Origin: Njordibacter sp028825405
GTDB lineage: Bacteria; Pseudomonadota; Gammaproteobacteria; Pseudomonadales; Balneatricaceae
Direction: 5' to 3'
Assembly: GCF_047730065.1 (NCBI RefSeq)
Contig: NZ_CP159829.1
Span: forward strand, 1,054,001-1,118,000
DNA length: 64,000 bases
The translations under genes and the position numbers were made by a program. The notes under the pieces were generated by a model. That model saw nothing but the letters and a program-made list of their open reading frames with translations. It was not told the origin of the DNA and ran no database searches. Shown one piece after another: positions 51,432-60,676 of the stretch. Each line of letters starts with the position of its first letter. Within the stretch, counting starts at the first letter, position 1.

Positions 51432-51470
51432 TGCTGGTTGTTTATACAGTTACTGTATATAATACCAGTA
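51432..51470. promoter_or_regulatory. Two abutting SOS (LexA) boxes
   Basis: Box 1, 51451-51470, reads TACTGTATATAATACCAGTA (CTG-N10-CAG, close to the consensus). Box 2, 51432-51451, contains CTGGTTGTTTATACAG (51434-51449), again CTG-N10-CAG. The double arrangement is the same as at E. coli lexA. Box 1 covers the -10 of the lexA promoter. The boxes could also control the divergent dinG gene. Confidence 0.92.
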
Positions 51471-51486
51471 ATCTAGCCGCTGGCAA
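51459..51486 (-). promoter_or_regulatory. lexA-sulA promoter
   Basis: On the minus strand, TTGCCA (51486-51481) and TATTAT (51464-51459) are separated by 16 bases. The -10 lies within SOS box 1, so LexA binding would block it. Confidence 0.65.
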
Positions 51487-51581
51487 GTTTTATTTTTTTG
51501 AGTGACGTTAGTCTCAGCTTTTGTCCCTGTAATGGTGTACCCTAATGACCGATTATTTGATGCTAACCATGAGTTCTTTGC

Positions 51582-53711
51582 GTGTCTGATTCTGCTTTAG
51601 TAAAACAAGATGTCCAACAACTATACCGCCAACTGGTTAAACAGCTGGAGCTCACGCCCCGCTGGGGTCAGAAGCAGATGATAGCAACCGTTGCTAATCA
51701 CTTTTTGGCAATCAGTAGGAGCGAAGACGGCCATCGGATTGATGATAACCCTGTGTGTTTAGTGGAAGCCGGTACTGGCACAGGTAAAACCTTAGCCTAC
51801 ATGGTGGCCTGTTTGCCTATTGCTAAAGCCTTGGATAAAAAATTAGTTATCTCCACCGCCACCATCGCTTTGCAAGAGCAGATCGTGCAAAAAGATCTAC
51901 CTGCTCTTAAGAAGCATGGTGGATATGACTTTGATTTTCGTCTTGCTAAAGGTAGACGTCGATACTTATGTGTCTCTAGACTAGATCAAGCTCTGTCTCA
52001 AAACGCCTCAATTGACCCTACTCAAGCATTATTCGAAGACGAGTTAGCGCTTAAACTTGATGGCCATCAACAAGCATTGTACAAAGATATGGTCGTGCAA
52101 CTTGGAAGTAATCAATGGGATGGAGATCGTGATGCTTGGAAAGATCCGCTAGCCGAAGATCACTGGCGGCCTATTACTACAGATCACAAAGGCTGTACAA
52201 ATCGGCGCTGCAGCCATTTCAGTCAATGCCCATTTTTTAAGGCCAGAGATGGTTTAGAACAGGCAGATTGTATTGTGACTAACCATGATTTAGTTCTAGC
52301 GGACCTCGCTTTAGGGGGAGGAGCTATATTACCAGCCCCAGAAGACACTATTTATATATTTGATGAAGGTCATCATTTGGCGGATAAAACCCTAAAGCAG
52401 TTCACCCATCAGCAAGGGATAAGGCAGTTGAGCCGCTGGTATGGCCAAACGCGTGCGGGGGTAAAGAAGTTTCTGAAGGAGTGGCAAGGTGGGGGCAAAG
52501 GCGCGCAGGTTAGTCAACAGGTGCAGGATCATATCCAAGTGCTTGAACAACAGTTGATCAGCTTAGAACAGTTTTTAGACCAGTCAGCATTTAGACCAGA
52601 GGATGGTTATCAACAGCAAGAAAACTTCCGTTTTGCCCAAGGTATAGTACCTGCAGAATTAGTGCAAATGAGTCATGACTTGGGTCTAGGTAGTGCCCGT
52701 CTGGCCCGAGATTTGGGTGCCTTGCACAGCTTAATGGACGACGTGGTCAAAGGTGACCAAAATGGTTTACCTAAGGATCAAGCTGAAAGTTACTTGGCTG
52801 CATTTGGCGTATTACAACAAAACGCTGAACAGCAACTTGGACTATGGCAGGCTTATGCCAAAGTAGATCGAGCGGGAGAAGTCCCCATGGCTCGATGGTT
52901 ACAATATTGGCAAACACCAGAACGGGTGGATCTAGAAATTTCAGCAAGCCCAATAATGGCGGCTGAATTGTTACAAGAAAATTTGTGGCAGCGCTGTTTT
53001 GGGGCCTTACTAACTTCGGCCACACTGACTGCACTGGGTCGGTTTGACCGTTTAATTACTCACGCAGGGATGAACCCACTAAGTACCCAACTGGCCGTGC
53101 AAAGCCCCTTTGACTTTTCTAAGTCACAGATCTGCGTGCCCAAGGAAGCCATTGAACCTGGCCCTGAAACTGTGTTTGTAGAGCAACTCATCAAAGGCCT
53201 GAAAGCGCAGTTAAATAAGACTGAAGCGAGTTTAGTCTTATTCACTTCAAGACGGGTAATGCAGCTTGTGTTTGAAGGCATGGGAGATGTTTGGCAAGAT
53301 CTTATTTTGCAGCAAGGGGAGTCTTCCAAGCAACGTTTGTTAGACCAGCACAAACAACGAGTTGAAGAGAAAGAGGGTAGCGTGCTATTTGGTTTGGCAA
53401 GTTTTGCAGAAGGGATCGACTTGCCGGGGGATTATTTAACTCACGTGGTCATTACACGATTGCCTTTTACAGTGCCCGATCGTCCAGTTCCATCTGCTTT
53501 AGCGGAGTGGATTGAGAAGTCTGGCGGTAATAGTTTTACTGAACTATCGGTGCCTGAAGCCAGTATTAGGCTAGTTCAGGCGACAGGTCGATTGTTACGC
53601 AAAGAAGACGACAAGGGCCGAATCACTATTTTAGATAAGCGTATAATTAGTAAACGTTATGGACAACAACTATTGCAGGCGCTGCCGCCTTACCAGCGTC
53701 AATTTGGTTGA
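51582..53711 (+). CDS. dinG: ATP-dependent DNA helicase DinG
   Basis: An XPD-like 5'-3' helicase of 709 aa. Walker A is EAGTGTGKTLAYM and the DEAH box is FDEGHHLAD. The iron-sulfur cluster cysteines are seen at YLCVSR and CTNRRCSHFSQCPFF. Helicase motif VI is VQATGRLLRKEDDKG. DinG is DNA-damage-inducible and unwinds R-loops and forked DNA. The start is GTG 51582 with no strong ribosome-binding site. The LexA boxes of lexA lie about 110 bases upstream; no separate box was found for dinG. Confidence 0.96.
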   Translation: MSDSALVKQDVQQLYRQLVKQLELTPRWGQKQMIATVANHFLAISRSEDGHRIDDNPVCLVEAGTGTGKTLAYMVACLPIAKALDKKLVISTATIALQEQIVQKDLPALKKHGGYDFDFRLAKGRRRYLCVSRLDQALSQNASIDPTQALFEDELALKLDGHQQALYKDMVVQLGSNQWDGDRDAWKDPLAEDHWRPITTDHKGCTNRRCSHFSQCPFFKARDGLEQADCIVTNHDLVLADLALGGGAILPAPEDTIYIFDEGHHLADKTLKQFTHQQGIRQLSRWYGQTRAGVKKFLKEWQGGGKGAQVSQQVQDHIQVLEQQLISLEQFLDQSAFRPEDGYQQQENFRFAQGIVPAELVQMSHDLGLGSARLARDLGALHSLMDDVVKGDQNGLPKDQAESYLAAFGVLQQNAEQQLGLWQAYAKVDRAGEVPMARWLQYWQTPERVDLEISASPIMAAELLQENLWQRCFGALLTSATLTALGRFDRLITHAGMNPLSTQLAVQSPFDFSKSQICVPKEAIEPGPETVFVEQLIKGLKAQLNKTEASLVLFTSRRVMQLVFEGMGDVWQDLILQQGESSKQRLLDQHKQRVEEKEGSVLFGLASFAEGIDLPGDYLTHVVITRLPFTVPDRPVPSALAEWIEKSGGNSFTELSVPEASIRLVQATGRLLRKEDDKGRITILDKRIISKRYGQQLLQALPPYQRQFG

Positions 53712-53822
53712 TTGGGCAATATCCTAAGCTATGGTATTTTGTGTAATGGCGTCAAACTCTCTATACTGCTTCGTTGAAGTTTATCTTACTGGGACGAGCG
53801 CGTCTCTCAATGGAAAATCACC

Positions 53823-55052
53823 TTGAAATCAAATGATTCAAATGCTTCTGACCATAACTGGTCGTTGGACGATTTTGTCGTCTCACAAGAGGAAGGAAAA
53901 ACACGTTTTCACGATCTAGACCTACCTGATCAAGTCATGCAGGGTGTTGCCGCTCTGGGTTATGAATATTGCAGTCCAATCCAAGCATTAACCTTACCTG
54001 AATCCCTAAGTGGCAATGACATTACTGGTAAAGCCCAAACTGGTTCAGGCAAAACGGCTGCGTTTTTATTGAGTATTATTACTGACTTTTTAGACTTCCC
54101 TATCAGTGGTCCCCGCCGTCTAGGAACTCCACGGGCTCTTATTGTTGCGCCAACGCGTGAGTTAGTGATGCAAATCGCGGCTGACGCTGAAGATCTTGCT
54201 CGTTTTTGTGATGTCAACGTACAACAACTTGTGGGTGGCATGGACTTTGAAGTTCAGCAGAAACAACTAAAAAAACAGCACACAGATATTATGGTTGCAA
54301 CACCAGGGCGGTTATTGGATTTCTGCCGACGCGGCCATGTCAATCTGCGTGAGGTGGAGGTGGTCGTGTTGGATGAAGCAGATCGCATGCTAAGTATGGG
54401 CTTTATCCCTGATGTGCGCGCCATTATCCGCCAAACCCCCAAAAAAGAAGATCGTCAAACTTTGTTGTTTAGTGCTACCTTTAGTGAACAAATATTGCGC
54501 CTAGCAGAGCAATGGACGTTTGAACCAGTGCATGTTGAAATTGAGTCGGATGAACTGGCTTCTGCGAGTGTCGAACAACGTTTCTTTTCGGTGGCCCGAG
54601 CTGATAAGTACAAGGTCTTACTTAATTGCCTAAAAACTATGGGCGTAGAGCGCGCTATCGTGTTTGCTAATAGACGCCACATTACGCGTGATTTAGCAGA
54701 AAAATTACAAAAAGACGGGATAAAAAGTGCCCTTTTGTCTGGTGAGGTTGCACAAGTTAAAAGAGTTAAGACTCTAGAACGATTCCGCAGCGGTGACACA
54801 CCTATTTTAGTCGCCACAGATGTCGCAGGCCGAGGTATCCACGTGGATGGTGTAAGTCATGTGTTTAACTATGATCTTCCTGAAGAGTTAGAAGATTATG
54901 TGCATCGTATTGGCCGCACAGGCCGGGCCGGAGCCACTGGAATCTCTATCAGCTTTGCTTCTGAAGACGATGCTTTCATAATACCCGATTTAGAAGAAAT
55001 GTTGGGAAAACGTTTAGATTGTGAGCCGACACCTAGCGAGCTATTAGTGTAA
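53823..55052 (+). CDS. rhlB: DEAD-box RNA helicase (RhlB-like)
   Basis: An RNA helicase of 409 aa with all main motifs: the Q motif YEYCSPIQALTLP, AQTGSGKTAA, PTRELVMQIA, ATPGRLLDF, VLDEADRML, FSATF and HRIGRTGRAG. The Q-motif region is closest to RhlB, the helicase associated with RNA decay in the degradosome. The long basic C-terminal tail of RhlE or SrmB is absent. The start is TTG 53823; an ATG at 53810 is out of frame and no better start is present, so the true N-terminus is uncertain. Confidence 0.9.
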   Translation: MKSNDSNASDHNWSLDDFVVSQEEGKTRFHDLDLPDQVMQGVAALGYEYCSPIQALTLPESLSGNDITGKAQTGSGKTAAFLLSIITDFLDFPISGPRRLGTPRALIVAPTRELVMQIAADAEDLARFCDVNVQQLVGGMDFEVQQKQLKKQHTDIMVATPGRLLDFCRRGHVNLREVEVVVLDEADRMLSMGFIPDVRAIIRQTPKKEDRQTLLFSATFSEQILRLAEQWTFEPVHVEIESDELASASVEQRFFSVARADKYKVLLNCLKTMGVERAIVFANRRHITRDLAEKLQKDGIKSALLSGEVAQVKRVKTLERFRSGDTPILVATDVAGRGIHVDGVSHVFNYDLPEELEDYVHRIGRTGRAGATGISISFASEDDAFIIPDLEEMLGKRLDCEPTPSELLV

Positions 55053-55063
55053 TAGGAATCTCC

Positions 55064-56086
55064 ATGAACTTTCAACACCAGGTAACAGTGATTGGCGGTG
55101 GTAGTTTTGGCACAGTATTAGCCAACATCGTTGCCCATAACGGTTTCCCAGTGAGCCTTTGGTTACGTGACCAAGATCTTGCTGAAGAAATGCGTCAAAC
55201 TCGAGTCAACTCTCGCTACGTGCCTGGCCTTTATCTACATGACGACCTTGAAATAGTCACTGACTTTAGGAGGTGTGTAAACCATGCAGACACCGTTATA
55301 TTTTCAGTGCCCAGTAAAGCCTTTAGAGGGGTTTTGGAGCAAGTTAAAGACTTCATTAATGATCAGCAGTTTCTTGTAACTACAGCCAAAGGCATAGAGC
55401 CAGATCATTTTCTCTTAATGAGTCAACTACTCGAAGTTTACTTTCCAAAGAATCCTATTGGTGTTGTCAGTGGTCCCAATTTAGCCAAGGAGGTGGCCGC
55501 TAAGCAGTTAACAGGCACTGTTATTGCCAGCGACAATGAAGGTCTGCGACAGCAAGTTCAGGCCATATTACAATGTGATTTTTTTAGAGTGTATGCGAGT
55601 AATGACCCTTACGGAACAGAATTAGGTGGTGCACTTAAAAATATTTATGCGATTGCTGCGGGTCTCAGTGCTGCCATGGGCATGGGTGAAAATACCCGTA
55701 GCATGCTGTTAACTCGAAGCTTGGCAGAAATGAGTCGCTTAGCGGTGCATATGGGTGCAAACCCAATGACATTTTTAGGCCTAGCTGGAGTTGGGGATTT
55801 GATCGTAACCTGCATGTCACCTTTGAGCAGAAATTATCGAGTGGGTTACGCTTTAGGCCAAGGCAAGGGACTTGATGAGGCTATAGCAGAGTTGGGAGAA
55901 GTCGCTGAGGGGGTAAATACCCTTGCCTTAGTGAAAGCAAAGGCTGATGAATTAAAGGTGAATATGCCCCTAGTTGATGGACTTTATGCATTGGTTTACC
56001 AAGGCACTGATGCATCAACTGTTGCCCAATCACTCATGGCTCGGGATCAAAACTCAGATGTTGAATTTGTGCTAAAACGCAGTTAA
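55064..56086 (+). CDS. gpsA: Glycerol-3-phosphate dehydrogenase [NAD(P)+]
   Basis: A 340-aa enzyme that reduces dihydroxyacetone phosphate to sn-glycerol 3-phosphate, the head group for phospholipid synthesis. Motifs are VIGGGSFGTVLANI (cofactor site), VSGPNLAKEVA, GGALKNIYAIAAGL with the catalytic Lys, and TCMSPLSRNYRVG. AGGAATCTCC precedes the ATG. It starts a run of genes (DUF4389, sixA, DUF4892, patatin) with the same order in Pseudomonas. Confidence 0.97.
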   Translation: MNFQHQVTVIGGGSFGTVLANIVAHNGFPVSLWLRDQDLAEEMRQTRVNSRYVPGLYLHDDLEIVTDFRRCVNHADTVIFSVPSKAFRGVLEQVKDFINDQQFLVTTAKGIEPDHFLLMSQLLEVYFPKNPIGVVSGPNLAKEVAAKQLTGTVIASDNEGLRQQVQAILQCDFFRVYASNDPYGTELGGALKNIYAIAAGLSAAMGMGENTRSMLLTRSLAEMSRLAVHMGANPMTFLGLAGVGDLIVTCMSPLSRNYRVGYALGQGKGLDEAIAELGEVAEGVNTLALVKAKADELKVNMPLVDGLYALVYQGTDASTVAQSLMARDQNSDVEFVLKRS

Positions 56087-56147
56087 TTACTTGAAATAGG
56101 GAGCAACTGGCCCTATGTTACAACCTAAGAGTTAACGGAGTAAAACT

Positions 56148-56444
56148 ATGCAAGCATTAAAAAATAACCTTACATCAGAAGTGTTTTGGCTACGTTTAGT
56201 ATTTATGCTTTTGAGCTTACTGTTGGTAGAAATTGCCGCCTCGATATTGGTGCTGTTGGTCATTGCTCAATTTTTATATCGATTGTTTAATGAATCTAGT
56301 CATCTAACCATACTCGAGTTTAGTAATAGTTTGGGGCGTTTTATACTGCACAGCTACCGCTTTTTGTCTTACCAAACTGAAGACAAACCATTCCCATTTA
56401 ACGATTGGCCGGAGGCACAGGATACCCCAAAGGCTGAAGATTAA
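56148..56444 (+). CDS. DUF4389-like small membrane protein
   Basis: A 98-aa protein with one or two membrane spans (about 14-43, LRLVFMLLSLLLVEIAASILVLL) and a conserved C-terminal part LFNESSHLTILEFSNSLGRFI and YRFLSYQTEDKPFPFNDWP. This is the DUF4389 pattern, of unknown function. It overlaps sixA by one base (TAATG) and is probably co-transcribed with gpsA. By context it may link to envelope lipid metabolism. Confidence 0.82.
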   Translation: MQALKNNLTSEVFWLRLVFMLLSLLLVEIAASILVLLVIAQFLYRLFNESSHLTILEFSNSLGRFILHSYRFLSYQTEDKPFPFNDWPEAQDTPKAED

Positions 56445-56914
56445 TGAAATTGCTGCTGATGCGTCATGCAGAAGCAAGTGAGAGGGCTGCCACTGATGCG
56501 CAGCGCAGACTGACGGAAGAGGGCATGGCAGCGGTCATTCGGCAAAGTAATAACACGGCACTGCCTTGGTATGAGTTCACTAGTCTTTGGGTGAGCCCTT
56601 ATGTTAGAACGCAACAAACAGCCTCATTGTTGTTAGAGCACTATCATCAAAAAAAACACAGTTTAAGCATACAACGCCTTGATTGCATCACCCCTCATGG
56701 TGACATTAATGAAGTGCAAAATTTTTTACTCAAGCAAACTGATGAGGGCATAATTCTGATCACTCATCAGCCATTAATCAGCGCTTTGATTGGCCATTTT
56801 TGCCAGGCTAATGAGCATGCAGGAGTTCCCATGATGCCCGCTTCAATGGCACTATTGGAAGGTGGGGTGGCAGCAGCAGGGTGCCTAAAATTGATACATT
56901 TATTCCACTCATAA
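56444..56914 (+). CDS. sixA: Phosphohistidine phosphatase SixA
   Basis: A small histidine phosphatase of 156 aa. The catalytic motif is LLMRHAEAS (RHG-type) near the N-terminus, with WVSPYVRTQQTA and the second catalytic His in LITHQPLIS. SixA removes phosphate from His-phosphorylated signalling proteins, in E. coli from the nitrogen phosphotransferase protein NPr. It is translationally coupled to the DUF4389 gene upstream. Confidence 0.93.
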   Translation: MKLLLMRHAEASERAATDAQRRLTEEGMAAVIRQSNNTALPWYEFTSLWVSPYVRTQQTASLLLEHYHQKKHSLSIQRLDCITPHGDINEVQNFLLKQTDEGIILITHQPLISALIGHFCQANEHAGVPMMPASMALLEGGVAAAGCLKLIHLFHS

Positions 56915-56924
56915 GGTAAAAACC

Positions 56925-57452
56925 ATGGTTATTTTTTCTCGTTTTATAAGACACATTTGCATTGTTATCGGTTGGCTCGGTGTGTCTTTATCCGTTCAAG
57001 CAGAGACGACATTAGAAGTGACTAAAAATAGTCGTTTGATTGAGCAGGTGCAACGAGATGCACCTTTTTATACCCTACCTATTAGTGCCATGCGCAAAGT
57101 CAATGGTGTCATTGCTGCTGAGTACAACATGCAATTATCAGGTTCTATTAGCAGCTATACCTGGGAAGTTTTACCTGGCCTGAGTGCCAAAGTTGTGCAT
57201 GAAAAAGCGTTACAAGAGCTTCAAATGGCAGATGCCCAAATCATGTATCAATGCCATGGTAGAACCTGCGGGTCGAGCAATCAATGGGCAAATCAAGTCT
57301 TCAAACAATCCCGATTGTATGGTTTGGACAGCCAACAATCTTATGCTGCTTTAAAGCAGAATGGTAAAACGGGGCTAAATTACTATGCACTGTATAGTAC
57401 GCAACGAGGCAACAAGAAGGTGTATTTTCACTTAGAAATGTTACAAGAATGA
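56925..57452 (+). CDS. Secreted DUF4892-like protein
   Basis: A 175-aa exported protein with a signal peptide of about 26 residues ending SVQAE. The conserved segment is YQCHGRTCGSSNQWANQVF followed by LYGLDSQQSY, the hallmark of DUF4892, with two Cys that may form a disulfide. Many DUF4892 proteins also have a C-terminal OmpA-like domain; it is absent here, giving a short form. The function is unknown. It lies between sixA and the patatin gene, an order conserved in pseudomonads. Confidence 0.83.
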   Translation: MVIFSRFIRHICIVIGWLGVSLSVQAETTLEVTKNSRLIEQVQRDAPFYTLPISAMRKVNGVIAAEYNMQLSGSISSYTWEVLPGLSAKVVHEKALQELQMADAQIMYQCHGRTCGSSNQWANQVFKQSRLYGLDSQQSYAALKQNGKTGLNYYALYSTQRGNKKVYFHLEMLQE

Positions 57453-57474
57453 ACAAATAAATAGGACAATGAGT

Positions 57475-58335
57475 ATGCCTACCGTCGCATTAGTATTGGG
57501 TAGTGGTGGTGCCCGTGGTAATGCCCATATTGGGGTGATTCAAGTATTGGAAGAGCAAGGCTTTGATATTATTAGTGTGTCAGGTTGCTCTATGGGTGCT
57601 GTAGTGGGTGGTATGTATGCGGCGGGTAAGTTACCTGTATTTACTGAGTGGGTTTCAGGCTTATCCCGTTTTGATGTGTTTCGTTTAGTTGATATGTCGC
57701 TATTGTCCATGGGCGCCATTCGTGGGGAAAAAGCCTTCGCCATACTCGAAGATTTAATGGGTGATCAACTCATTGAAGAACTTCCTATACCCTACACAGC
57801 AGTGGCTACAGATTTGGTTAAACAACAAGAAGTATGGTTTCAGTCGGGTAAGATGATGGATGCTCTCCGAGCTAGCGTGGCGGTGCCTGGAATAATTGTG
57901 CCAGTCACAGAGGACGATCGGTTTTTGGTGGATGGTGGGTTACTCAACCCAGTGCCTATTATGCCGACAGTGGCTGATCAGGCTGATTTAATTGTGGCGG
58001 TTAATTTAAACATCAACCTTGATAACTTGCGCCCTGTGCAGGGCTCAAACTTAAATGTTGCAGGTTATAGCGATGACTGGAAAATACCTAGTATAAAGAC
58101 GTCTAAAAGCCAGCGCAGTCATTTGCAGTGGAATAAGCTGGAAATGCTTACGCAGTGTTTTGAGACCATGCAGTCGACCATGGCAAAGTATAAAATGGCA
58201 GGTTATGAACCAGACATTGAGGTGAAGATAGACCGCAACGCTTGCAGCTTTTTTGAACTCCATCGAGCTAAGGAAATGATAGATATTGGCCGCCATGCAG
58301 TGCTTGACGCACTGCAGGTCAAACCCAAAACTTAA
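57475..58335 (+). CDS. Patatin-like phospholipase (RssA family)
   Basis: A 286-aa lipid acyl hydrolase with a Ser-Asp dyad. The oxyanion motif is GSGGARG, the nucleophile is in GCSMGAVVG (GxSxG) and the aspartate in VDGGLLNPVP (DGG). It resembles E. coli RssA and bacterial NTE-like enzymes. It would cleave phospholipids or lysophospholipids at or near the inner membrane. ATG 57475 is preferred to 57469 because AGGAC sits 7 bases before it. It is last gene of the gpsA run. Confidence 0.9.
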   Translation: MPTVALVLGSGGARGNAHIGVIQVLEEQGFDIISVSGCSMGAVVGGMYAAGKLPVFTEWVSGLSRFDVFRLVDMSLLSMGAIRGEKAFAILEDLMGDQLIEELPIPYTAVATDLVKQQEVWFQSGKMMDALRASVAVPGIIVPVTEDDRFLVDGGLLNPVPIMPTVADQADLIVAVNLNINLDNLRPVQGSNLNVAGYSDDWKIPSIKTSKSQRSHLQWNKLEMLTQCFETMQSTMAKYKMAGYEPDIEVKIDRNACSFFELHRAKEMIDIGRHAVLDALQVKPKT

Positions 58336-58878
58336 CTAAGACTTAATTAACGTCAAAAACTCTGCCCGAGTGCGTGCATCTTCGCGCAGTTTTCCTAACA
58401 GTACTGAGGTTTTCATACTCGCATTTTGCTTTTGAACTCCTCGCATCATCATGCACATATGCTGGGCTTCAATCACTACACCCACACCCTTAGCGTCAGT
58501 GACTTGCATAATAGTATCAGCAATTTGCTTCGTCATATTTTCTTGGATTTGCAAACGCCGAGCAAACATATCGACAATGCGCGCGACTTTAGATAAACCT
58601 AGCACCTTACCTGAAGGTAAATAGGCCACATGGCATTTGCCAATAAAGGGTAATAGATGATGCTCACACAAAGAGTATAGCTCTATGTCTTTGACGATCA
58701 CCATCTCTTCGTTATCTGATGGAAATAGGGCGCCATTAATAACGTCGTCGATGTTTTTGTCGTACCCGTTGTTGAGAAACTTAAAAGCTTTAGCTGCCCT
58801 TTTAGGGGTGTCCTTTAGACCCGGGCGGTTAATATCTTCGCCAATGCTCGTGAGGATTTTTTCGTATGCTTTTTCCAT
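58336..58878 (-). CDS. folE: GTP cyclohydrolase I
   Basis: A 180-aa enzyme that converts GTP to dihydroneopterin triphosphate, the first step of tetrahydrofolate synthesis. Zinc ligands are in SLCEHHLLPFIGKCHVAY (Cys and His) and the second Cys in AQHMCMMMRGVQKQNA. KVLGLSKVARIVDMFARRLQ is the usual central helix. It is a canonical zinc-dependent FolE1. It converges on the patatin gene with no gap after its stop. Confidence 0.96.
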   Translation of the reverse strand: MEKAYEKILTSIGEDINRPGLKDTPKRAAKAFKFLNNGYDKNIDDVINGALFPSDNEEMVIVKDIELYSLCEHHLLPFIGKCHVAYLPSGKVLGLSKVARIVDMFARRLQIQENMTKQIADTIMQVTDAKGVGVVIEAQHMCMMMRGVQKQNASMKTSVLLGKLREDARTRAEFLTLIKS

Positions 58879-58994
58879 AGACCTTCTCTTGCTATTTTTA
58901 TTGCTGCTCTATTTATTAATTTCATAATAAAAAAGAGATTAAATTTTTACGCGCACGATACGTGAAGCTGTGGCTAAGGTAAAGGTTAAAGCCC

Positions 58995-59603
58995 CTATAT
59001 TACGCTCTTTTTTTTGGCCTTTTTAAGTAATACATAAAGTGCGCCAGAACCACCATCTTTTGGCAGCGCAGAAGTAAATGCTAGGACCCCATCAAGTTGC
59101 TGCAGCCAATGATTTACATGGGACTTAATTAGGGCTTGGCCTGCGCCTGTGATTTCTCCACTCTCATCCTTATAGCCGGCTCCAGCTTTGCCGTGCACAA
59201 TGAGTAAACACCGATCCCCTTCGGCTTGCCCATGTTTTACAGCCTGCCATACAGAATCTCTTGCGGCTTCAACGCGATAGCCGTGCAAGTCAAGGGTCAG
59301 TGTGGGGCGCATGTGGCCGTGGCTAAGTCGTCGCAGACTGCCGCTATCTAGACCCACACGGGAATAGCTAATGCTTTGTTCTGACTCAATTAACTCAAAG
59401 CCCTGCTCGCCTAGAGCAGCTTTTTCTTGCACCTGTTCAATCGCAGCAGCTCGGCGAGTGGCCGTACTCAGGGCATCTATACCCTTTACTGCAGGTGTTG
59501 TTTGGCGGCCCGTTTTTTTTAATGCCGACACTTTGCCCAATGCGGATCTAAAGTCTGGGTCTGGTGAGGGATCCTGGGGATCTTGGTCCGATGGTAAGCT
59601 CAT
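58995..59603 (-). CDS. Smr-domain protein (SmrA/YdaL-like)
   Basis: 202 aa with a disordered N-terminal half and a C-terminal Smr domain. The domain shows TLDLHGYRVEAARDSV (the DLHG motif), CLLIVHGKAGAG (the HGK/R motif), and a final AFTSALPKDGGSGALYVLLK. Smr domains are nucleases found alone or at the C-terminus of MutS2; the stand-alone proteins have nicking activity in vitro. It is divergent from prmB, as in Pseudomonas. Confidence 0.9.
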   Translation of the reverse strand: MSLPSDQDPQDPSPDPDFRSALGKVSALKKTGRQTTPAVKGIDALSTATRRAAAIEQVQEKAALGEQGFELIESEQSISYSRVGLDSGSLRRLSHGHMRPTLTLDLHGYRVEAARDSVWQAVKHGQAEGDRCLLIVHGKAGAGYKDESGEITGAGQALIKSHVNHWLQQLDGVLAFTSALPKDGGSGALYVLLKKAKKKSVI

Positions 59604-59696
59604 GCTCGATTAACACAGGTTGTATTCATAGCGTCATGGTATCGGGACAAGGCTTAGCTTACAATGGTCTATTAGATTATTAGCATTAAATAACAC

Positions 59697-60602
59697 ATGA
59701 CCACTATATTATTGCAGGCCATCGAAGCCACAGAGAGGGCGCTCAATGATGCTGAGGTTTACTTTGGGCATGGTACGGATAATGCCTGGGATGAAGCTGT
59801 GTTTTTGGTTTTGGGAGCCTGTGGTATGCCACTGGACACACAGCAAGATGAATTGCAAAAGGAACTCACTGATACACAATTACTGCAGGTCAAAAGTTGG
59901 CTAGAAAAACGCATTCAGCAGCGATTGCCTTTGCCTTACCTGCTAGGAGAGACATGGTTTGCAGGTATTCCCTTTGGGGTCAGTGAGGACGTCATCATCC
60001 CTCGGTCGCCCATCGCAGAACTTATTGGTAATCATTTTTCGCCGTTTATTAATCAGCTCCCCAAAACTGCCCTTGATCTTTGCTGTGGCAGTGGCTGTAT
60101 TGGTATTGCCATGGCGCTGCATATGGACATTCCTCGGGTTGATATGGTTGATATTTCACCCGCAGCCTTGTTATTGAGTCAACAAAATATTGATCGCCAC
60201 GGTTTAAATGGCCACGTGCAGGTCTATGATTCTGATATATTTTCTGGCCTGTCGCCTCATCGCTATGATCTGATCGTTAGTAATCCACCTTATGTCGATG
60301 CCAATGATTATGATGATATGCCTGCTGAATATACTCATGAGCCCAAAATGGCTCTGGTCTCAGGTGATGATGGGCTTGACCTCACGGCGGCGATGCTAGC
60401 TGAGGCTGCTGATTGGCTTTCAGAGCAAGGTCTCATTGTGATTGAGGTAGGCAATAGTGAATTGGCATTGCAACAAGCTTTTCCTGAAATCCCTTTTATG
60501 TGGCTAGAATTGAGCCAGGGTGGTAATGGGATTTTTTGTCTTACAGGGGCCCAATGTCGTCAGTATCAAGCTCAATTTTACACATGGCACCAGTCCCGTT
60601 GA
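59697..60602 (+). CDS. prmB: 50S ribosomal protein L3 glutamine methyltransferase
   Basis: A 301-aa SAM-dependent methyltransferase that N5-methylates a Gln of ribosomal protein L3. The SAM site is LDLCCGSGCIGIAMAL and the catalytic NPPY motif is in VSNPPYVDANDYDDMP, where the YVD pattern and a long N-terminal domain favour PrmB over PrmC (release-factor enzyme). DDGLDLTAAMLAEA follows as usual. It lies just upstream of aroC, the conserved prmB-aroC order. Confidence 0.95.
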   Translation: MTTILLQAIEATERALNDAEVYFGHGTDNAWDEAVFLVLGACGMPLDTQQDELQKELTDTQLLQVKSWLEKRIQQRLPLPYLLGETWFAGIPFGVSEDVIIPRSPIAELIGNHFSPFINQLPKTALDLCCGSGCIGIAMALHMDIPRVDMVDISPAALLLSQQNIDRHGLNGHVQVYDSDIFSGLSPHRYDLIVSNPPYVDANDYDDMPAEYTHEPKMALVSGDDGLDLTAAMLAEAADWLSEQGLIVIEVGNSELALQQAFPEIPFMWLELSQGGNGIFCLTGAQCRQYQAQFYTWHQSR

Positions 60603-60676
60603 TAAGTCTATTTATTGCGGCTGAGACCATTAACCAGCTATAATTTAGCCTGCTAAATTTGAGAGTGAAAAAGCCC

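Noticed and set aside
51471..51581. Separate SOS box for dinG
   Set aside because: No second CTG-N10-CAG was found between the lexA boxes and the dinG start.
53810..53822. ATG 53810 as the start of the RhlB-like helicase
   Set aside because: It is out of frame with the helicase and its frame closes at once with TGA.
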